Shown: one piece after another, positions 50,201-64,000 of the stretch
How the letters are laid out: each line of letters begins with the position of its first letter
Position numbering within the stretch: the first letter of the stretch is position 1
Source of the DNA: Aulostomus chinensis
Lineage: Eukaryota > Chordata > Actinopteri > Syngnathiformes > Aulostomidae
NCBI GenBank assembly: GCA_037954235.1
Contig: JBBMOA010000001.1
Location: 4,420,501-4,484,500, forward strand
Direction: 5' to 3'
Length of the DNA stretch: 64,000 nt
Made by a program: the position numbers and the translations under genes
Notes under the pieces: generated by a model
What the model was told of the DNA's origin: nothing
Database searches by the model: none
Seen by the model: the letters and a program-made list of their open reading frames with translations, nothing else

Positions 50201-53200
50201 ACTGTTAGCATCATTTTGAGTTTATGAGCAATTCTCACGATATCACTGTAGCATTGAATTGAGTTCATTAGCAACTCTTACTAAATGACTGTCAGCATCA
50301 CTTTGAGGGTGTTCGAAACTCTTACTACATTACTGTTAGCATCATCTTGAGTTCATTAGCAATTCTTCCGACATCACTGTCGCATTATTTTGAGGTTCGT
50401 AGCAAGTCTTACTTCATGACTGTCAGCATCACTTTGAGGTTGTTCGAAACACTTACTACATTACTGTAAGCATCACTGACTTGATTAGCAACTACCACTA
50501 CATTACTGTAAGCATCATCTTGTGTTCATGAGCAATTCTTCCGACATCAGTGTCGCAATATTTTGAGGTTCGTAGCAACTTTTACTACATTACTGTCGCA
50601 TTATTTTGAGGTTTGTAGCAACTCTTAGTACATGACTGTCAGCATCACTTTGAGGTTATTCGAAACACTTACTACATTACTGTAAGCATCACTGAGTTGA
50701 TTAGCAACTATCACTACATGACTGTTAGCATCATTTTGAGTTCATTAGCAATTCTTCCGACATCACTGTCGCAATATTTTGAGGTTCGTAGCAACTTTTA
50801 CCACATTACTGTCGCATTATTTTGAGGTTCGTAGCAACACTTACTACATGACTGTAAGCATCACTTTGAGGTTATTCGAAAGTTTCACTCCATTACTGTT
50901 AGCATCATTTTGAGTTCATTATCAATTCTTACTACATCACTGTCGCATCATTTTGAGATCATTAGCAATTCTTCTGACATTACTGTCGCATTATTTTGAG
51001 GTTCGTAGCAACTCTTACTACATTACTGTCAGCATCACTTTGAGGTTATTCGAAAGTTTCACTCCATTACTGTTAGCATCATTTTGAGTTCATTAGCAAT
51101 TCTTACTACATCACTGTCGCATCATTTTGAGATCATTAGCAATTCTTCTGACATCACTGTCACATTATTTTAAGGTTCGTAGCAACTCTTAGTACATGAC
51201 TGTCAGCATCACTTTGAGGTTATTCGAAACGTTCACTCCATTACTGTTAGCATCATTTTGAGTTCATTAGCAATTCTTACTAAATCACTGTCGCATCATT
51301 TTGAGATCATTAGCAATTCTTCTGACATCACTGTCACATTATTTTGAGGTTCGTAGCAACTCTTACTACATTAATGTCAGCATCACTTTGAGGTTATTCG
51401 AAACGTTCACTCCATTACTGTTAGCATCATTTTGAGTTCATGAGCAATTCTTACTAAATCACTGTCGCATCATTTTGAGATCTTTAGCAATTCTTCTGAC
51501 ATCACTGTCGCATTATTTTGAGGTTCGTAGCAACTCTTACTACATTACTGTCGCATTATTTTGAGGTTTGTAGCAACTCTTCCTACATGACTGTCACCAT
51601 CACTTTGAGGTTATTCGAAACACTTACTACATTACTGTAAGCATCACTGAGTTGATTAGCAACTATCACTACATGACTGTTAGCATCATTTTGAGTTCAT
51701 TAGCAATTCTTCCGACATCACTGTCGCAATATTTTGAGGTTCGTGGCAAATTTTACTACATTACTGTCGCATTATTTTGAGGTTCGTAGCAACTCTTAGT
51801 ACATGACTGTCAGCATCACTTTGAGGTTATTCTAAACACTTACTACATTACTGTAAGCATCACTGAGTTGATTAGCAACTATCACTACATGACTGTTAGC
51901 ATCATTTTGAGTTCATTAGCAATTCTTCCGACATCACTGTCGCAATATTTTGAGGTTCGTAGCAACTTTTACTACATTACTGTCGCATTATTTTGAGGTT
52001 CGTAGCAACACTTACTACATGACTGTAAGCATCACTTTGAGGTTATTCAAAAGTTTCACTCCATTACTGTTAGCATCATTTTGAGTTCATTAGCAATTCT
52101 TACTACATCACTGTCGCATCATTTTGAGATTATTAGCAATTCTTCTGACATTACTGTCGCATTATTTTGAGGTTCGTAGCAACTCTTAGTACATGACTGT
52201 CAGCATCACTTTGAGGTTATTCGAAACGTTCACTCCATCACTGTCGCATCATTTTGAGATCATTAGCAATTCTTCTGACATCACTGTCACATTATTTTGA
52301 GGTTCCTTGCAACTCTTACTACATCACTGTCAGCATCACTTTGAGTTTTTTAGCAACTATCACTACATTACTGTTAGCATCATTTTGAGTTTATGAGCAA
52401 TTCTCACGATATCACTGTAGCATTGAATTGAGTTCATTAGCAACTCTGACTAAATGACTGTCAGCATCACTTTGAGGGTGTTCGAAACTCTTACTACATT
52501 ACTTTTAGCATCATCTTGAGTTCATTAGCAATTCTTCCGACATCACTGTCGCATTATTTTGAGGTTCGTAGCAAGTCTTACTTCATGACTGTCAGCATCA
52601 TTTTGAGGTTGTTCGAAACACTTACTACATTACTGTAAGCATCACTGACTTGATTAGCAACTACCACTACATTACTGTAAGCATCATCTTGTGTTCATTA
52701 GCAATTCTTCCGACATCAGTGTCGCAATATTTTGAGGTTCGTAGCAACTTTTACTACATTACTGTCGCATTATTTTGAGGTTTGTAGCAACTCTTAGTAC
52801 ACGACTGTCAGCATCACTTTGAGGTTATTCGAAACGTTCACTCCATTACTGTTAGCATCATTTTGAGTTCATTAGCAATTCTTACTTAATCACTGTCGCA
52901 TCATTTTGAGATCATTAGCAATTCTTCTGACATCACTGTCACATTATTTTGAGGTTCGTAGCAACTCTTACTACATTACTGTCAGCATCACTTTGAGTTT
53001 TTTAGCAACTATCACTACATTACTGTTCGCATCATTTTGAGTTTATGAGCAATTCTCACGATATCACTGTAGCATTGAATTGAGTTCATTAGCAACTCTC
53101 ACTAAATGACTGTCAGCATCACTTTGAGGGTGTTCGAAACTCTTACTACATTACTGTTAGCATCATCTTGAGTTCATTAGCAATTCTTCCGACATCACTG

Positions 53201-53359
53201 TCGCATTATTTTGAGGTTCGTAGCAAGTCTTACTTCATGACTGTCAGCATCACTTTGAGGTTGTTCGAAACACTTACTACATTACTGTAAGCATCACTGA
53301 CTTTATTAGCAACTACCACTACATTACTGTAAGCATCATCTTGAGTTCATTAGCAATTC

Positions 53360-56300
53360 TTCCGACATCACTGTCGCATTATTTTGAGGTTCGTAGCAAC
53401 TCTTACTACATGACTGTCAGCATCACTTTGAGGTTGTTCGAAACACTTACTACATTACTGTAAGCATCACTGACTTGATTAGCAACTACCACTACATTAC
53501 TGTCGCATCATTTTAAGTTCATGAGGAATTCTTCCGACATCACTGTCGCAATATTTTGAGGTTCGTAGCAACTTTTACTACATTACTGTCGCATTATTTT
53601 GAGGTTCGTAGCAACTCTTAGTACATGACTGTCAGCATCACTTTGAGGTTATTCGAACCACTTACTACATTACTGTAAGCATCACTGAGTTGATTAGCAA
53701 CTATCACTACATGACTGTTAGCATCATTTTGAGTTCATTAGCAATTCTTCCGACATCACTGTCGCAATATTTTGAGGTTCGTAGCAACTTTTACTACATT
53801 ACTGTCGCATTATTTTGAGGTTCGTAGCAACTCTTAGTACATGACTGTCAGCATCACTTTGAGGTTATTCGAAACGTTCACTCCATTACTGTTAGCATCA
53901 TTTTGAGTTCATTAGCAATTCTTACTAAATCACTGTCGCATCATTTTGAGATCATTAGCAATTCTTCTGACATCACTATCACATTATTTTGAGGTTCGTA
54001 GCAACTCTTACTACATTACTGTCAGCATCACTTTGAGTTTTTTAGCAACTATCACTACATTACTGTTCGCATCATTTTGAGTTTATGAGCAATTCTCACG
54101 ATATCACTGTAGCATTGAATTGAGTTCATTAGCAACTCTCACTAAATGACTGTCAGCATCACTTTGAGGGTGTTCGAAACTCTTACTACATTACTGTTAG
54201 CATCATCTTGAGTTCATTAGCAATTCTTCCGACATCACTGTCGCATTATTTTGAGGTTCGTAGCAAGGCTTACTTCATGACTGTAGGCATCACTTTGAGG
54301 TTGTTCGAAACACTTACTACATTACTGTAAGCATCACTGACTTGATTAGCAACTATCACTACATTACTGTAAGCATCATCTTGAGTTCATGAGCAATTCT
54401 TCCGACATCAGTGTCGCAATATTTTGAGGTTCGTAGCAACTTTTACTACATTACTGTCGCATTATTTTGAGGTTTGTAGCAACTCTTAGTACATGACTGT
54501 CAGCATCACTTTGAGGTTATTTGAAACGTTCACTCCACTACTGTTAGCATCATTTTGAGTTCATTAGCAATTCTTACTAAATCACTGTCGCATCATTTTG
54601 AGATCATTAGCAATTCTTCTGACATCACTGTCACATTATTTTGAGGTTCGTAGCAACTCTTACTACATTACTGTCAGCATCACTGAGTTTTTTAGCAACT
54701 ATCACTACATCACTGTTAGCATCATTTTGAGTTCATGAACAATTCTCACGACATCACTGAAGCATTGAATTGAGTTCATTAGCAACTCTTACTAAATGAC
54801 TGTCAGCATCACTTTGAGGGTGTTCGAAACTCTTACTACATTCCTGTTAGCATCATCTTGAGTTCATTAGCAATTCTTCCGACATCACTGTCGCATTATT
54901 TTGAGGTTCGTAGCAACTCTTACTACATGACTTTCAGCATCACTTATAGGTTGTTCAAAACACTTACTACATTACTGTAAGCATCACTGACTTGATTAGC
55001 AACTACCACTACATTACTGTTAGCATCATCTTGAGTTCATTAGCAATTCTTCCAACATCACTGTCGCAATATTTTGAGGTTCGTAGCAACTTTTACTACA
55101 TTACTTTCGCATTTTTTTGAGGTTTGTAGCAACTCTTACGACATAACTGTTGCATTATTTTAAGGTTCGGAGCAACACTTACTACATGACTGTCAGCATC
55201 ACTTTGAGGTTATTCCAAACTTTCACTCCATTACTGTTAGCATCTTTTTGAGTTCATTAGCAATTCTTATTACATCACTGTTGCATCATTTTGAGATCAT
55301 TAGCAATTCTTCCGACATCACTGTCGCATCATTTTGAGATCATTAGCAATTCTTCTGACATTACTGTCGCATTATTTTGAGGTTCGTAGCAACTCTTAGT
55401 ACATGACTGTCAGCATCACTTTGAGGTTATTCGAAACGTTCACTCCATCACTGTCGCATCATTTTGAGATCATTAGCAATTCTTCTGACATCACTGTCAC
55501 ATTATTTTGAGGTTCGTAGCAACTCTTACTACATTACTGTCAGCATCACTTTGAGTTTTTTAGCAACTGTCACTACATTACTGTTCGCATCATTTTGAGT
55601 TTATGAGCAATTCTCACGACATCACTGTAGCATTGAATTGAGTTCATTAGCAACTCTTACTAAATGACTGTCAGCATCACTTTGAGGGTGTTCGAAACTC
55701 TTACTACATTACTGTTAGCATCATCTTGAGTTCATTAGCAATTCTTCCGACATCACTGTCACATTATTTTGAGGTTCGTAGCAACTCTTACTACATTACT
55801 GTCGCATTATTTTGAGGTTCGTCGCAACTCTTCCTACATGACTTTCACCTTTACTTTGAGGCTATTCGAAACACGTACTACATGACTGTAAGCATCACTG
55901 ACTTGATTAGCAACTACCACTACATTACTGTTAGCATCATTTTAAGTTCATTAGCATTTCTGCCTACATCACTGTCGCATCGTTTTGAGATCTTTAGCAA
56001 TTCTTCTGACATCACTGTCGCGTTATTTTGAGGTTCGTACCAACTCTTCCTACATGACTGTCAGCATCACTTTGAGGTTGTTTGAAATACTTCCTACATT
56101 ACTGTAAGTATCACTGAGTTGATTAGCAACTATCACTACATTACTGTTAGCATCATTTTAAGTTCATTAGCAATTCTTCCGACATCACTGTCGCAATATT
56201 TTGAGGTTCGTAGCATCTTTTACTACATTACTGTTGCATTATATTGAGGTTTGTAGCAACTCTTACTCCATGACTGTCAGCATCACTTTGAGGTTATTCG

Positions 56301-57060
56301 AAAGTTTCACTCCATTACTGTTAGCATCATCTTGAGTTCATTAGCAATTCTTCCGACATCACTGTCGCAATATTTTGAGGTTCGTAGCAACTTTTACTAC
56401 ATTACTGTCGCATTATTTTGTGGTTCGTAGCACCTCCTAGTACATGACTGTCAGCATGACTTTGAGGTTATTTGAAATGTTCACTCCATTACTGTTAGCA
56501 TCATTTTGAGTTCATTAGCAATTCTTACTAAATCACTGTCGCATCATTTTGAGATCATTAGCAATTCTTCTGACATCACTGTTGCATTATTTTGAGGTTC
56601 GTAGCAACTCTTACTACATTACTGTCGCATTATTTTGAGGTTCGTAGCAACTCTTAGTACATGACTGTCAGCATCACTTTGAGGGTGTTCGAAACTCTTA
56701 CTACATTACTGTAAGCATCACTGACTTGATTAGCAACTATCACTACATTACTGTTAGCATCATTTTGAGTTCATTAGCAATTCTTCCTACATCACTGTCG
56801 CTATATTTTGAGGTTCGTAGCAACTTTTACTACATTACTTTCGCATTATTTTGAGGTTTGTAGCAACTCTTACTACATTATTGTTGCATTATTTTGAGGT
56901 TCGTAGCAACACTTACTACATGACTGTCAGCATCACTTTGAGGTTATTCGAAACTTTCACTCCATTACTGTTAGCATCTTTTTGAGTTCATTAGCAATTC
57001 TTATTACATCACTGTCGCATCATTTTGAGATCATTAGCAATTCTTCCGACATCACTGTCG
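53360..57060 (-). repeat. Large duplication in right array, copy 1
   Basis: Matches 58780-62436 at a constant offset of 5420 bp (anchors 53501/58921, 54081/59501, 55961/61381, 56221/61641), then 5377 bp after about 56400 (56681/62058, 56971/62348). The 43-bp change is one lost monomer. Only scattered substitutions were seen. Confidence 0.9.
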
Positions 57061-58779
57061 CATTATTTTGAGGTCCGTAGCAACTCTTAGTACAAGACTT
57101 TCAGCATCACTTTGAGGTTATTCGAAACGTTCACTCCATTACTGTTAGCATCATTTTGAGTTCATTAGCAATTCTTACTAAATCACTGTCGCATCATTTT
57201 GAGATCATTAGCAATTCTTCTGACATCACTGTCACATTATTTTGAGGTTCGTAGCAACTCTTACCACATTAATGTCAGCATCACTTTGAGTTTTTTAGCA
57301 ACTATCACTACATTACTGTTAGCATCATTTTGAGTTCATGAGCAATTCTCACGACATCACTGTAGCATTGAATTGAGTTCATTAGCAACTCTTACTACAT
57401 GACTGTCAGCATCACTTTGAGGTTGTTCGAAACACTTACTACATTACTGTAAGCATCACTGACTTGATTAGCAACTACCACTACATTACTGTTAGCATCA
57501 TCTTGAGTTCATTAGCAATTCTTCCGACATCACTGTCGCAATATTTTGAGGTTCGTAGCAACTTTGACGACATTACTTTCGCATTATTTTGAGGTTTGTA
57601 GCAACTCTTACTACATTATTGTTGCATTATTTTGAGGTTCGTAGCAACACTTACTACATGACTGTCAGCATCACTTTGAGGTTATTCGAAACTTTCACTC
57701 CATTACTGTTAGCATCATTTTGAGTTCATTAGCAATTCTTCCGACATCACTGTCGCATTATTTTGAGGTCCGTAGCAACTCTTAGTACAAGACTGTCAGC
57801 ATCACTTTGAGGTTATTCGAAACGTTCACTCCATTACTGTTAGCATCATTTTGAGTTCATGAGCAATTCTTACTAAATCACTGTCGCATCATTTTGAGAT
57901 CTTTAGCAATTCTTCTGACATCACTGTCACATTATTTTGAGGTACGTAGCAACTCTTACTACATTACTGTCAGCATCACTTTGAGTTTTTTAGCAACTAT
58001 CACTACATTACTGTTAGCATAATTTTGAGTTTATGAGCAATTCTCACGATATCACTGTAGCATTGAATTGAGTTCATTTGCAACTCTTACTAAATGACTG
58101 TCAGCATCACTTTGAGGGTGTTCGAAACTCTTACTACATTACTGTTAGCATCATCTTGAGTTCATTAGCAATTCTTCCGACATCACTGTCGCATTATTTT
58201 GAGGTTCGTAGCAAGTCTTACTACATGACTGTCAGCATCACTTTGAGGTTGTTCGAAACACTTACTACATTACTGTAAGCATCACTGACTTCATTAGCAA
58301 CTACCACTACATTACTGTAAGCATCATCTTGAGTTCATGAGCAATTCTTCCGACATCACTGTCGCAATATTTTTAGGTTCGTAGCAACTTTTAGTACATT
58401 ACTTTCGCATTATTTTGAGGTTTTTAGCAACTCTTACTACATTATTGTTGCATTATTTTAAGGTTCGTAGCAACACTTACTACATGACTGTCAGCATCAC
58501 TTTGAGGTTATTCGAAACTTTCACTCCATTACTGTTAGCATCTTTTTGAGTTCATTAGCAATTCTTATTACATCACTGTCGCATCATTTTGAGATCATTA
58601 GCAATTCTTCCGACATCACTGTCGCATTATTTTGAGGTTCGTAGCAACTCTTCCTAATGACTGTCACCATCACTTTGAGGTTATTTGAAACACTTACTAC
58701 ATTACTGTAAGCATCACTGACTTGATTAGCAACTACCACTACATTACTGTTAGCATCATTTTAAGTTCATTAGCATTTC

Positions 58780-61700
58780 TGCCGACATCACTGTCGCATT
58801 ATTTTGAGGTTCGTAGCAACTCTTCCTACATGACTGTCAGCATCACTTTGAGGTTGTTCGAAACACTTACTACATTACTGTAAGCATCACTGACTTGATT
58901 AGCAACTACCACTACATTACTGTCGCATCATTTTAAGTTCATGAGGAATTCTTCCGACATCACTGTCGCAATATTTTGAGGTTCGTAGCAACTTTTACTA
59001 CATTACTGTCGCATTATTTTGAGGTTCGTAGCAACTCTTAGTACATGACTGTCAGCATCACTTTGAGGTTATTCGAACCACTTACTACATTACTGTAAGC
59101 ATCACTGAGTTGATTAGCAACTATCACTACATGACTGTTAGCATCATTTTGAGTTCATTAGCAATTCTTCCGACATCACTGTCGCAATATTTTGAGGTTC
59201 GTAGCAACTTTTACTACATTACTGTCGCATTATTTTGAGGTTCGTAGCAACTCTTAGTACATGACTGTCAGCATCACTTTGAGGTTATTCGAAACGTTCA
59301 CTCCATTACTGTTAGCATCATTTTGAGTTCATTAGCAATTCTTACTAAATCACTGTCGCATCATTTTGAGATCATTAGCAATTCTTCTGACATCACTATC
59401 ACATTATTTTGAGGTTCGTAGCAACTCTTACTACATTACTGTCAGCATCACTTTGAGTTTTTTAGCAACTATCACTACATTACTGTTCGCATCATTTTGA
59501 GTTTATGAGCAATTCTCACGATATCACTGTAGCATTGAATTGAGTTCATTAGCAACTCTCACTAAATGACTGTCAGCATCACTTTGAGGGTGTTCGAAAC
59601 TCTTACTACATTACTGTTAGCATCATCTTGAGTTCATTAGCAATTCTTCCGACATCACTGTCGCATTATTTTGAGGTTCGTAGCAAGGCTTACTTCATGA
59701 CTGTCAGCATCACTTTGAGGTTGTTCGAAACACTTACTACATTACTGTAAGCATCACTGACTTGATTAGCAACTACCACTACATTACTGTAAGCATCATC
59801 TTGAGTTCATGAGCAATTCTTCCGACATCAGTGTCGCAATATTTTGAGGTTCGTAGCAACTTTTACTACATTACTGTCGCATTATTTTGAGGTTTGTAGC
59901 AACTCTTAGTACATGACTGTCAGCATCACTTTGAGGTTATTCGAAACGTTCACTCCATTACTGTTAGCATCATTTTGAGTTCATTAGCAATTCTTACTAA
60001 ATCACTGTCGCATCATTTTGAGATCATTAGCAATTCTTCTGACATCACTGTCACATTATTTTGAGGTTCGTAGCAACTCTTACTACATTACTGTCAGCAT
60101 CACTGAGTTTTTTAGCAACTATCACTACATCACTGTTAGGATCATTTTGAGTTCATGAACAATTCTCACGACATCACTGAAGCATTGAATTGAGTTCATT
60201 AGCAACTCTTACTAAATGACTGTCAGCATCACTTTGAGGGTGTTCGAAACTCTTACTACATTCCTGTTAGCATCATCTTGAGTTCATTAGCAATTCTTCC
60301 GACATCACTGTCGCATTATTTTGAGGTTCGTAGCAACTCTTACTACATGACTTTCAGCATCACTTATAGGTTGTTCAAAACACTTACTACATTACTGTAA
60401 GCATCACTGACTTGATTAGCAACTACCACTACATTACTGTTAGCATCATCTTGAGTTCATTAGCAATTCTTCCAACATCACTGTCGCAATATTTTGAGGT
60501 TCGTAGCAACTTTTACTACATTACTTTCGCATTTTTTTGAGGTTTGTAGCAACTCTTACGACATAACTGTTGCATTATTTTAAGGTTCGGAGCAACACTT
60601 ACTACATGACTGTCAGCATCACTTTGAGGTTATTCCAAACTTTCACTCCATTACTGTTAGCATCTTTTTGAGTTCATTAGCAATTCTTATTACATCACTG
60701 TTGCATCATTTTGAGATCATTAGCAATTCTTCCGACATCACTGTCGCATCATTTTGAGATCATTAGCAATTCTTCTGACATTACTGTCGCATTATTTTGA
60801 GGTTCGTAGCAACTCTTAGTACATGACTGTCAGCATCACTTTGAGGTTATTCGAAACGTTCACTCCATCACTGTCGCATCATTTTGAGATCATTAGCAAT
60901 TCTTCTGACATCACTGTCACATTATTTTGAGGTTCGTAGCAACTCTTACTACATTACTGTCAGCATCACTTTGAGTTTTTTAGCAACTGTCACTACATTA
61001 CTGTTCGCATCATTTTGAGTTTATGAGCAATTCTCACGACATCACTGTAGCATTGAATTGAGTTCATTAGCAACTCTTACTAAATGACTGTCAGCATCAC
61101 TTTGAGGGTGTTCGAAACTCTTACTACATTACTGTTAGCATCATCTTGAGTTCATTAGCAATTCTTCCGACATCACTGTCACATTATTTTGAGGTTCGTA
61201 GCAACTCTTACTACATTACTGTCGCATTATTTTGAGGTTCGTCGCAACTCTTCCTACATGACTTTGACCTTTACTTTGAGGCTATTCGAAACACGTACTA
61301 CATGACTGTAAGCATCACTGACTTGATTAGCAACTACCACTACATTACTGTTAGCATCATTTTAAGTTCATTAGCATTTCTGCCTACATCACTGTCGCAT
61401 CATTTTGAGATCTTTAGCAATTCTTCTGACATCACTGTCGCGTTATTTTGAGGTTCGTACCAACTCTTCCTACATGACTGTCAGCATCACTTTGAGGTTG
61501 TTTGAAATACTTCCTACATTACTGTAAGTATCACTGAGTTGATTAGCAACTATCGCTACATTACTGTTAGCATCATTTTAAGTTCATTAGCAATTCTTCC
61601 GACATCACTGTCGCAATATTTTGAGGTTCGTAGCATCTTTTACTACATTACTGTTGCATTATATTGAGGTTTGTAGCAACTCTTACTACATGACTGTTAG

Positions 61701-62436
61701 CATCACTTTGAGGTTATTCGAAAGTTTCACTCCATTACTGTTAGCATCATCTTGAGTTCATTAGCAATTCTTCCGACATCACTGTCGCATTATTTTGTGG
61801 TTCGTAGCACCTCCTAGTACATGACTGTCAGCATGACTTTGAGGTTATTTGAAATGTTCACTCCATTACTGTTAGCATCATTTTGAGTTCATTAGCAATT
61901 CTTACTAAATCACTGTCGCATCATTTTGAGATCATTAGCAATTCTTCTGACATCACTGTTGCATTATTTTGAGGTTCGTAGCAACTCTTACTACATTACT
62001 GTCGCATTATTTTGAGGTTCGTAGCAACTCTTAGTACATGACTGTCAGCATCACTTTGAGGGTATTCGAAACTCTTACTACATTACTGTAAGCATCACTG
62101 ACTTGATTAGCAACTATCACTACATTACTGTTAGCATCATTTTGAGTTCATTAGCAATTCTTCCTACATCACTGTCGCTATATTTTGAGGTTCGTAGCAA
62201 CTTTTACTACATTACTTTCGCATTATTTTGAGGTTTGTAGCAACTCTTACTACATTATTGTTGCATTATTTTGAGGTTCGTAGCAACACTTACTACATGA
62301 CTGTCAGCATCACTTTGAGGTTATTCGAAACTTTCACTCCATTACTGTTAGCATCTTTTTGAGTTCATTAGCAATTCTTATTACATCACTGTTGCATCAT
62401 TTTGAGATCATTAGCAATTCTTCCGACATCACTGTC
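58780..62436 (-). repeat. Large duplication in right array, copy 2
   Basis: Partner of 53360-57060. Lacks one monomer near 61785 that copy 1 retains. Confidence 0.9.
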
Positions 62437-64000
62437 GCATCATTTTGAGATCATTAGCAATTCTTCTGACATTACTGTCGCATTATTTTGAGGTTCGTAG
62501 AAACTTTTACTACATTACTGTCGCATTATTTTGAGGTTTGTAGCAACTCTTCCTACATGACTGTCAGCATCACTTTGAGGTTATTCGAAACACTTACTAC
62601 ATTACTGTAAGCATCACTGACTTGATTAGCAACTACCACTACATTACTGTTAGCATCATTTTAAGTTCATGAGCAATTCTTCCGACATCACTGTCGCAAT
62701 ATTTTTAGGTTCGTAGCAACTTTTAGTACATTACTTTCGCATTATTTTGAGGTTTTTAGCAACTCTTACTACATTATTGTTGCATTATTTTAAGGTTCGT
62801 AGCAACACTTACTACATGACTGTCAGCATCACTTTGAGGTTATTCGAAACTTTCACTCCATTACTGTTAGCATCTTTTTGAGTTCATTAGCAATTCTTAT
62901 TACATCACTGTCGCATCATTTTGAGATCATTAGCAATTCTTCCGACATCACTGTCGCATTATTTTGAGGTCCGTAGCAACTCTTAGTACAAGACTGTCAG
63001 CATCACTTTGAGGTTATTCGAAACGTTCACTCCATTACTGTTAGCATCATTTTGAGTTCATGAGCAATTCTTACTAAATCACTGTCGCATCATTTTGAGA
63101 TCTTTAGCAATTCTTCTGACATCACTGTCGCATTATTTTGAGGTTCGTAGCAACTCTTACTACATTACTGTCGCATTATTTTGAGGTTCGTAGCAACTCT
63201 TTCTACATGACTGTCACCATCACTTTGAGGTTATTCGAAACACTTACTACATTACTGTAAGCATCACTGACTTGATTAGCAACTACCACTACATTACTGT
63301 TAGCATCATTTTAAGTTCATTAGCATTTCTGCCGACATCACTGTCGCATCATTTTGAGATCTTAAGCAATTCTTCCGACATCACTGTCGCATTATTTTGA
63401 GGTTCGTAGCAGCTCTTACTATATGACTGTCACCATCACTTTTGAGGTTATTCGAAACACTTACTACATTACTGTAAGCATCACTGACTTGATTAGCAAC
63501 TACCACTACATTACTGTCGCATCATTTTAAGTTCATGAGGAATTCTTCCGACATCACTGTCGAATTATTTTGAGGTTCGTAGCAACACTTACTACATGAC
63601 TGTAAGCATCACTTTGAGGTTATTCAAAAGTTTCACTCCATTACTGTTAGCATCATTTTGAGTTCATTAGCAATTCTTACTACATCACTGTCGCATCATT
63701 TTTAGATCATTAGCAATTCTTCTGACATCACTGTCACATTATTTTGAGGTTCGTAGCAACTCTTACTACATTACTGTCAGCATCACTTTGAGTTTTTTAG
63801 CAACTATCACTACATTACTGTTAGCATCATTTTGAGTTTATGAGCAATTCTCACGACATCACTGAAGCATTGAATTGAGTTCATGAGCAACTCTTACTAA
63901 ATGACTGTCAACATCACTTTGAGGGTGTTCGAAACTCTAACTAAATTACTGTTACCATCATCTTGAGTTCATTAGCAATTCTTCCGACATCACTGTCGCA

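Larger units (their letters stand above)
42978..64000 (-). repeat. 43-bp satellite array, right block, inverted, domain-B type
   Basis: Reverse complement of the domain-B trimer: AGCAATTCTTCCGACATCAC, TTTGAGGTTCGTAGCAACTC, GACTGTCAGCATCACTTTGA, GTTATTCGAAACTTTCACTC recur in the same order. It also holds the shortened variant (GTAAGCATCACTGAGTTGAT) and AGCATTGAATTGAGTTCAT units, both with counterparts in the left block. It extends at least 21 kb (about 485 monomers by length) and is cut by the window end. Copies near 43-46 kb are more varied; 46-64 kb show long, nearly exact duplications. No gene-like frame. Confidence 0.96.

Overview
The window looks like teleost fish nuclear DNA. It has vertebrate intron/exon structure, a laminin alpha-5-like exon cluster, remnants of hAT/ZBED and PIF-Harbinger transposons of the kind common in fish, a long (TG)n microsatellite, and a vertebrate-type tRNA-Ala gene. 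No prokaryotic gene organisation is present. Species and chromosome cannot be told from the sequence.

Layout. (1) 1-7093: mostly unique, apparently non-coding DNA with a (TG)n tract, a small EcoRI-like minisatellite, and two tRNA-Ala-type sequences 164 bp apart (one decayed, one that folds well but has G at position 33). (2) 7094-38184: about 31 kb of a 43-bp satellite, all in one orientation, split into three sequence domains: A (7.1-19.87 kb), B (19.87-30.02 kb) and C (30.02-38.18 kb). By length this is roughly 720 monomers. Domain B is organised as 130-bp trimers, 390-bp and about 777-bp higher-order repeats. (3) 38185-42977: a 4.8 kb island holding a truncated BED-finger/hAT gene (minus strand), a 452-bp Harbinger-type relic with a broken MADF protein fragment, another 43-bp-period minisatellite of unrelated sequence, and plus-strand exons of a laminin alpha-5-like gene (laminin IV/L4b-like region into one LE module). 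One laminin intron consists almost entirely of eleven 65-bp repeats, each containing a copy of a 3' splice site. (4) 42978-64000 (continues past the window): at least 21 kb of the same satellite, domain-B type, in the opposite orientation.

The window is therefore dominated by two head-to-head satellite blocks around a small island of gene and transposon fragments. No open reading frame inside the arrays looks like a gene. The laminin and hAT pieces contain several frame breaks, nearly all explicable as one missing base. That fits either pseudogene decay or uncorrected long-read deletion errors, and the sequence alone cannot separate the two. No convincing new enzymatic or defence system was found. 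The most unusual content is the architecture of the satellite and the splice-site-bearing intronic minisatellite.
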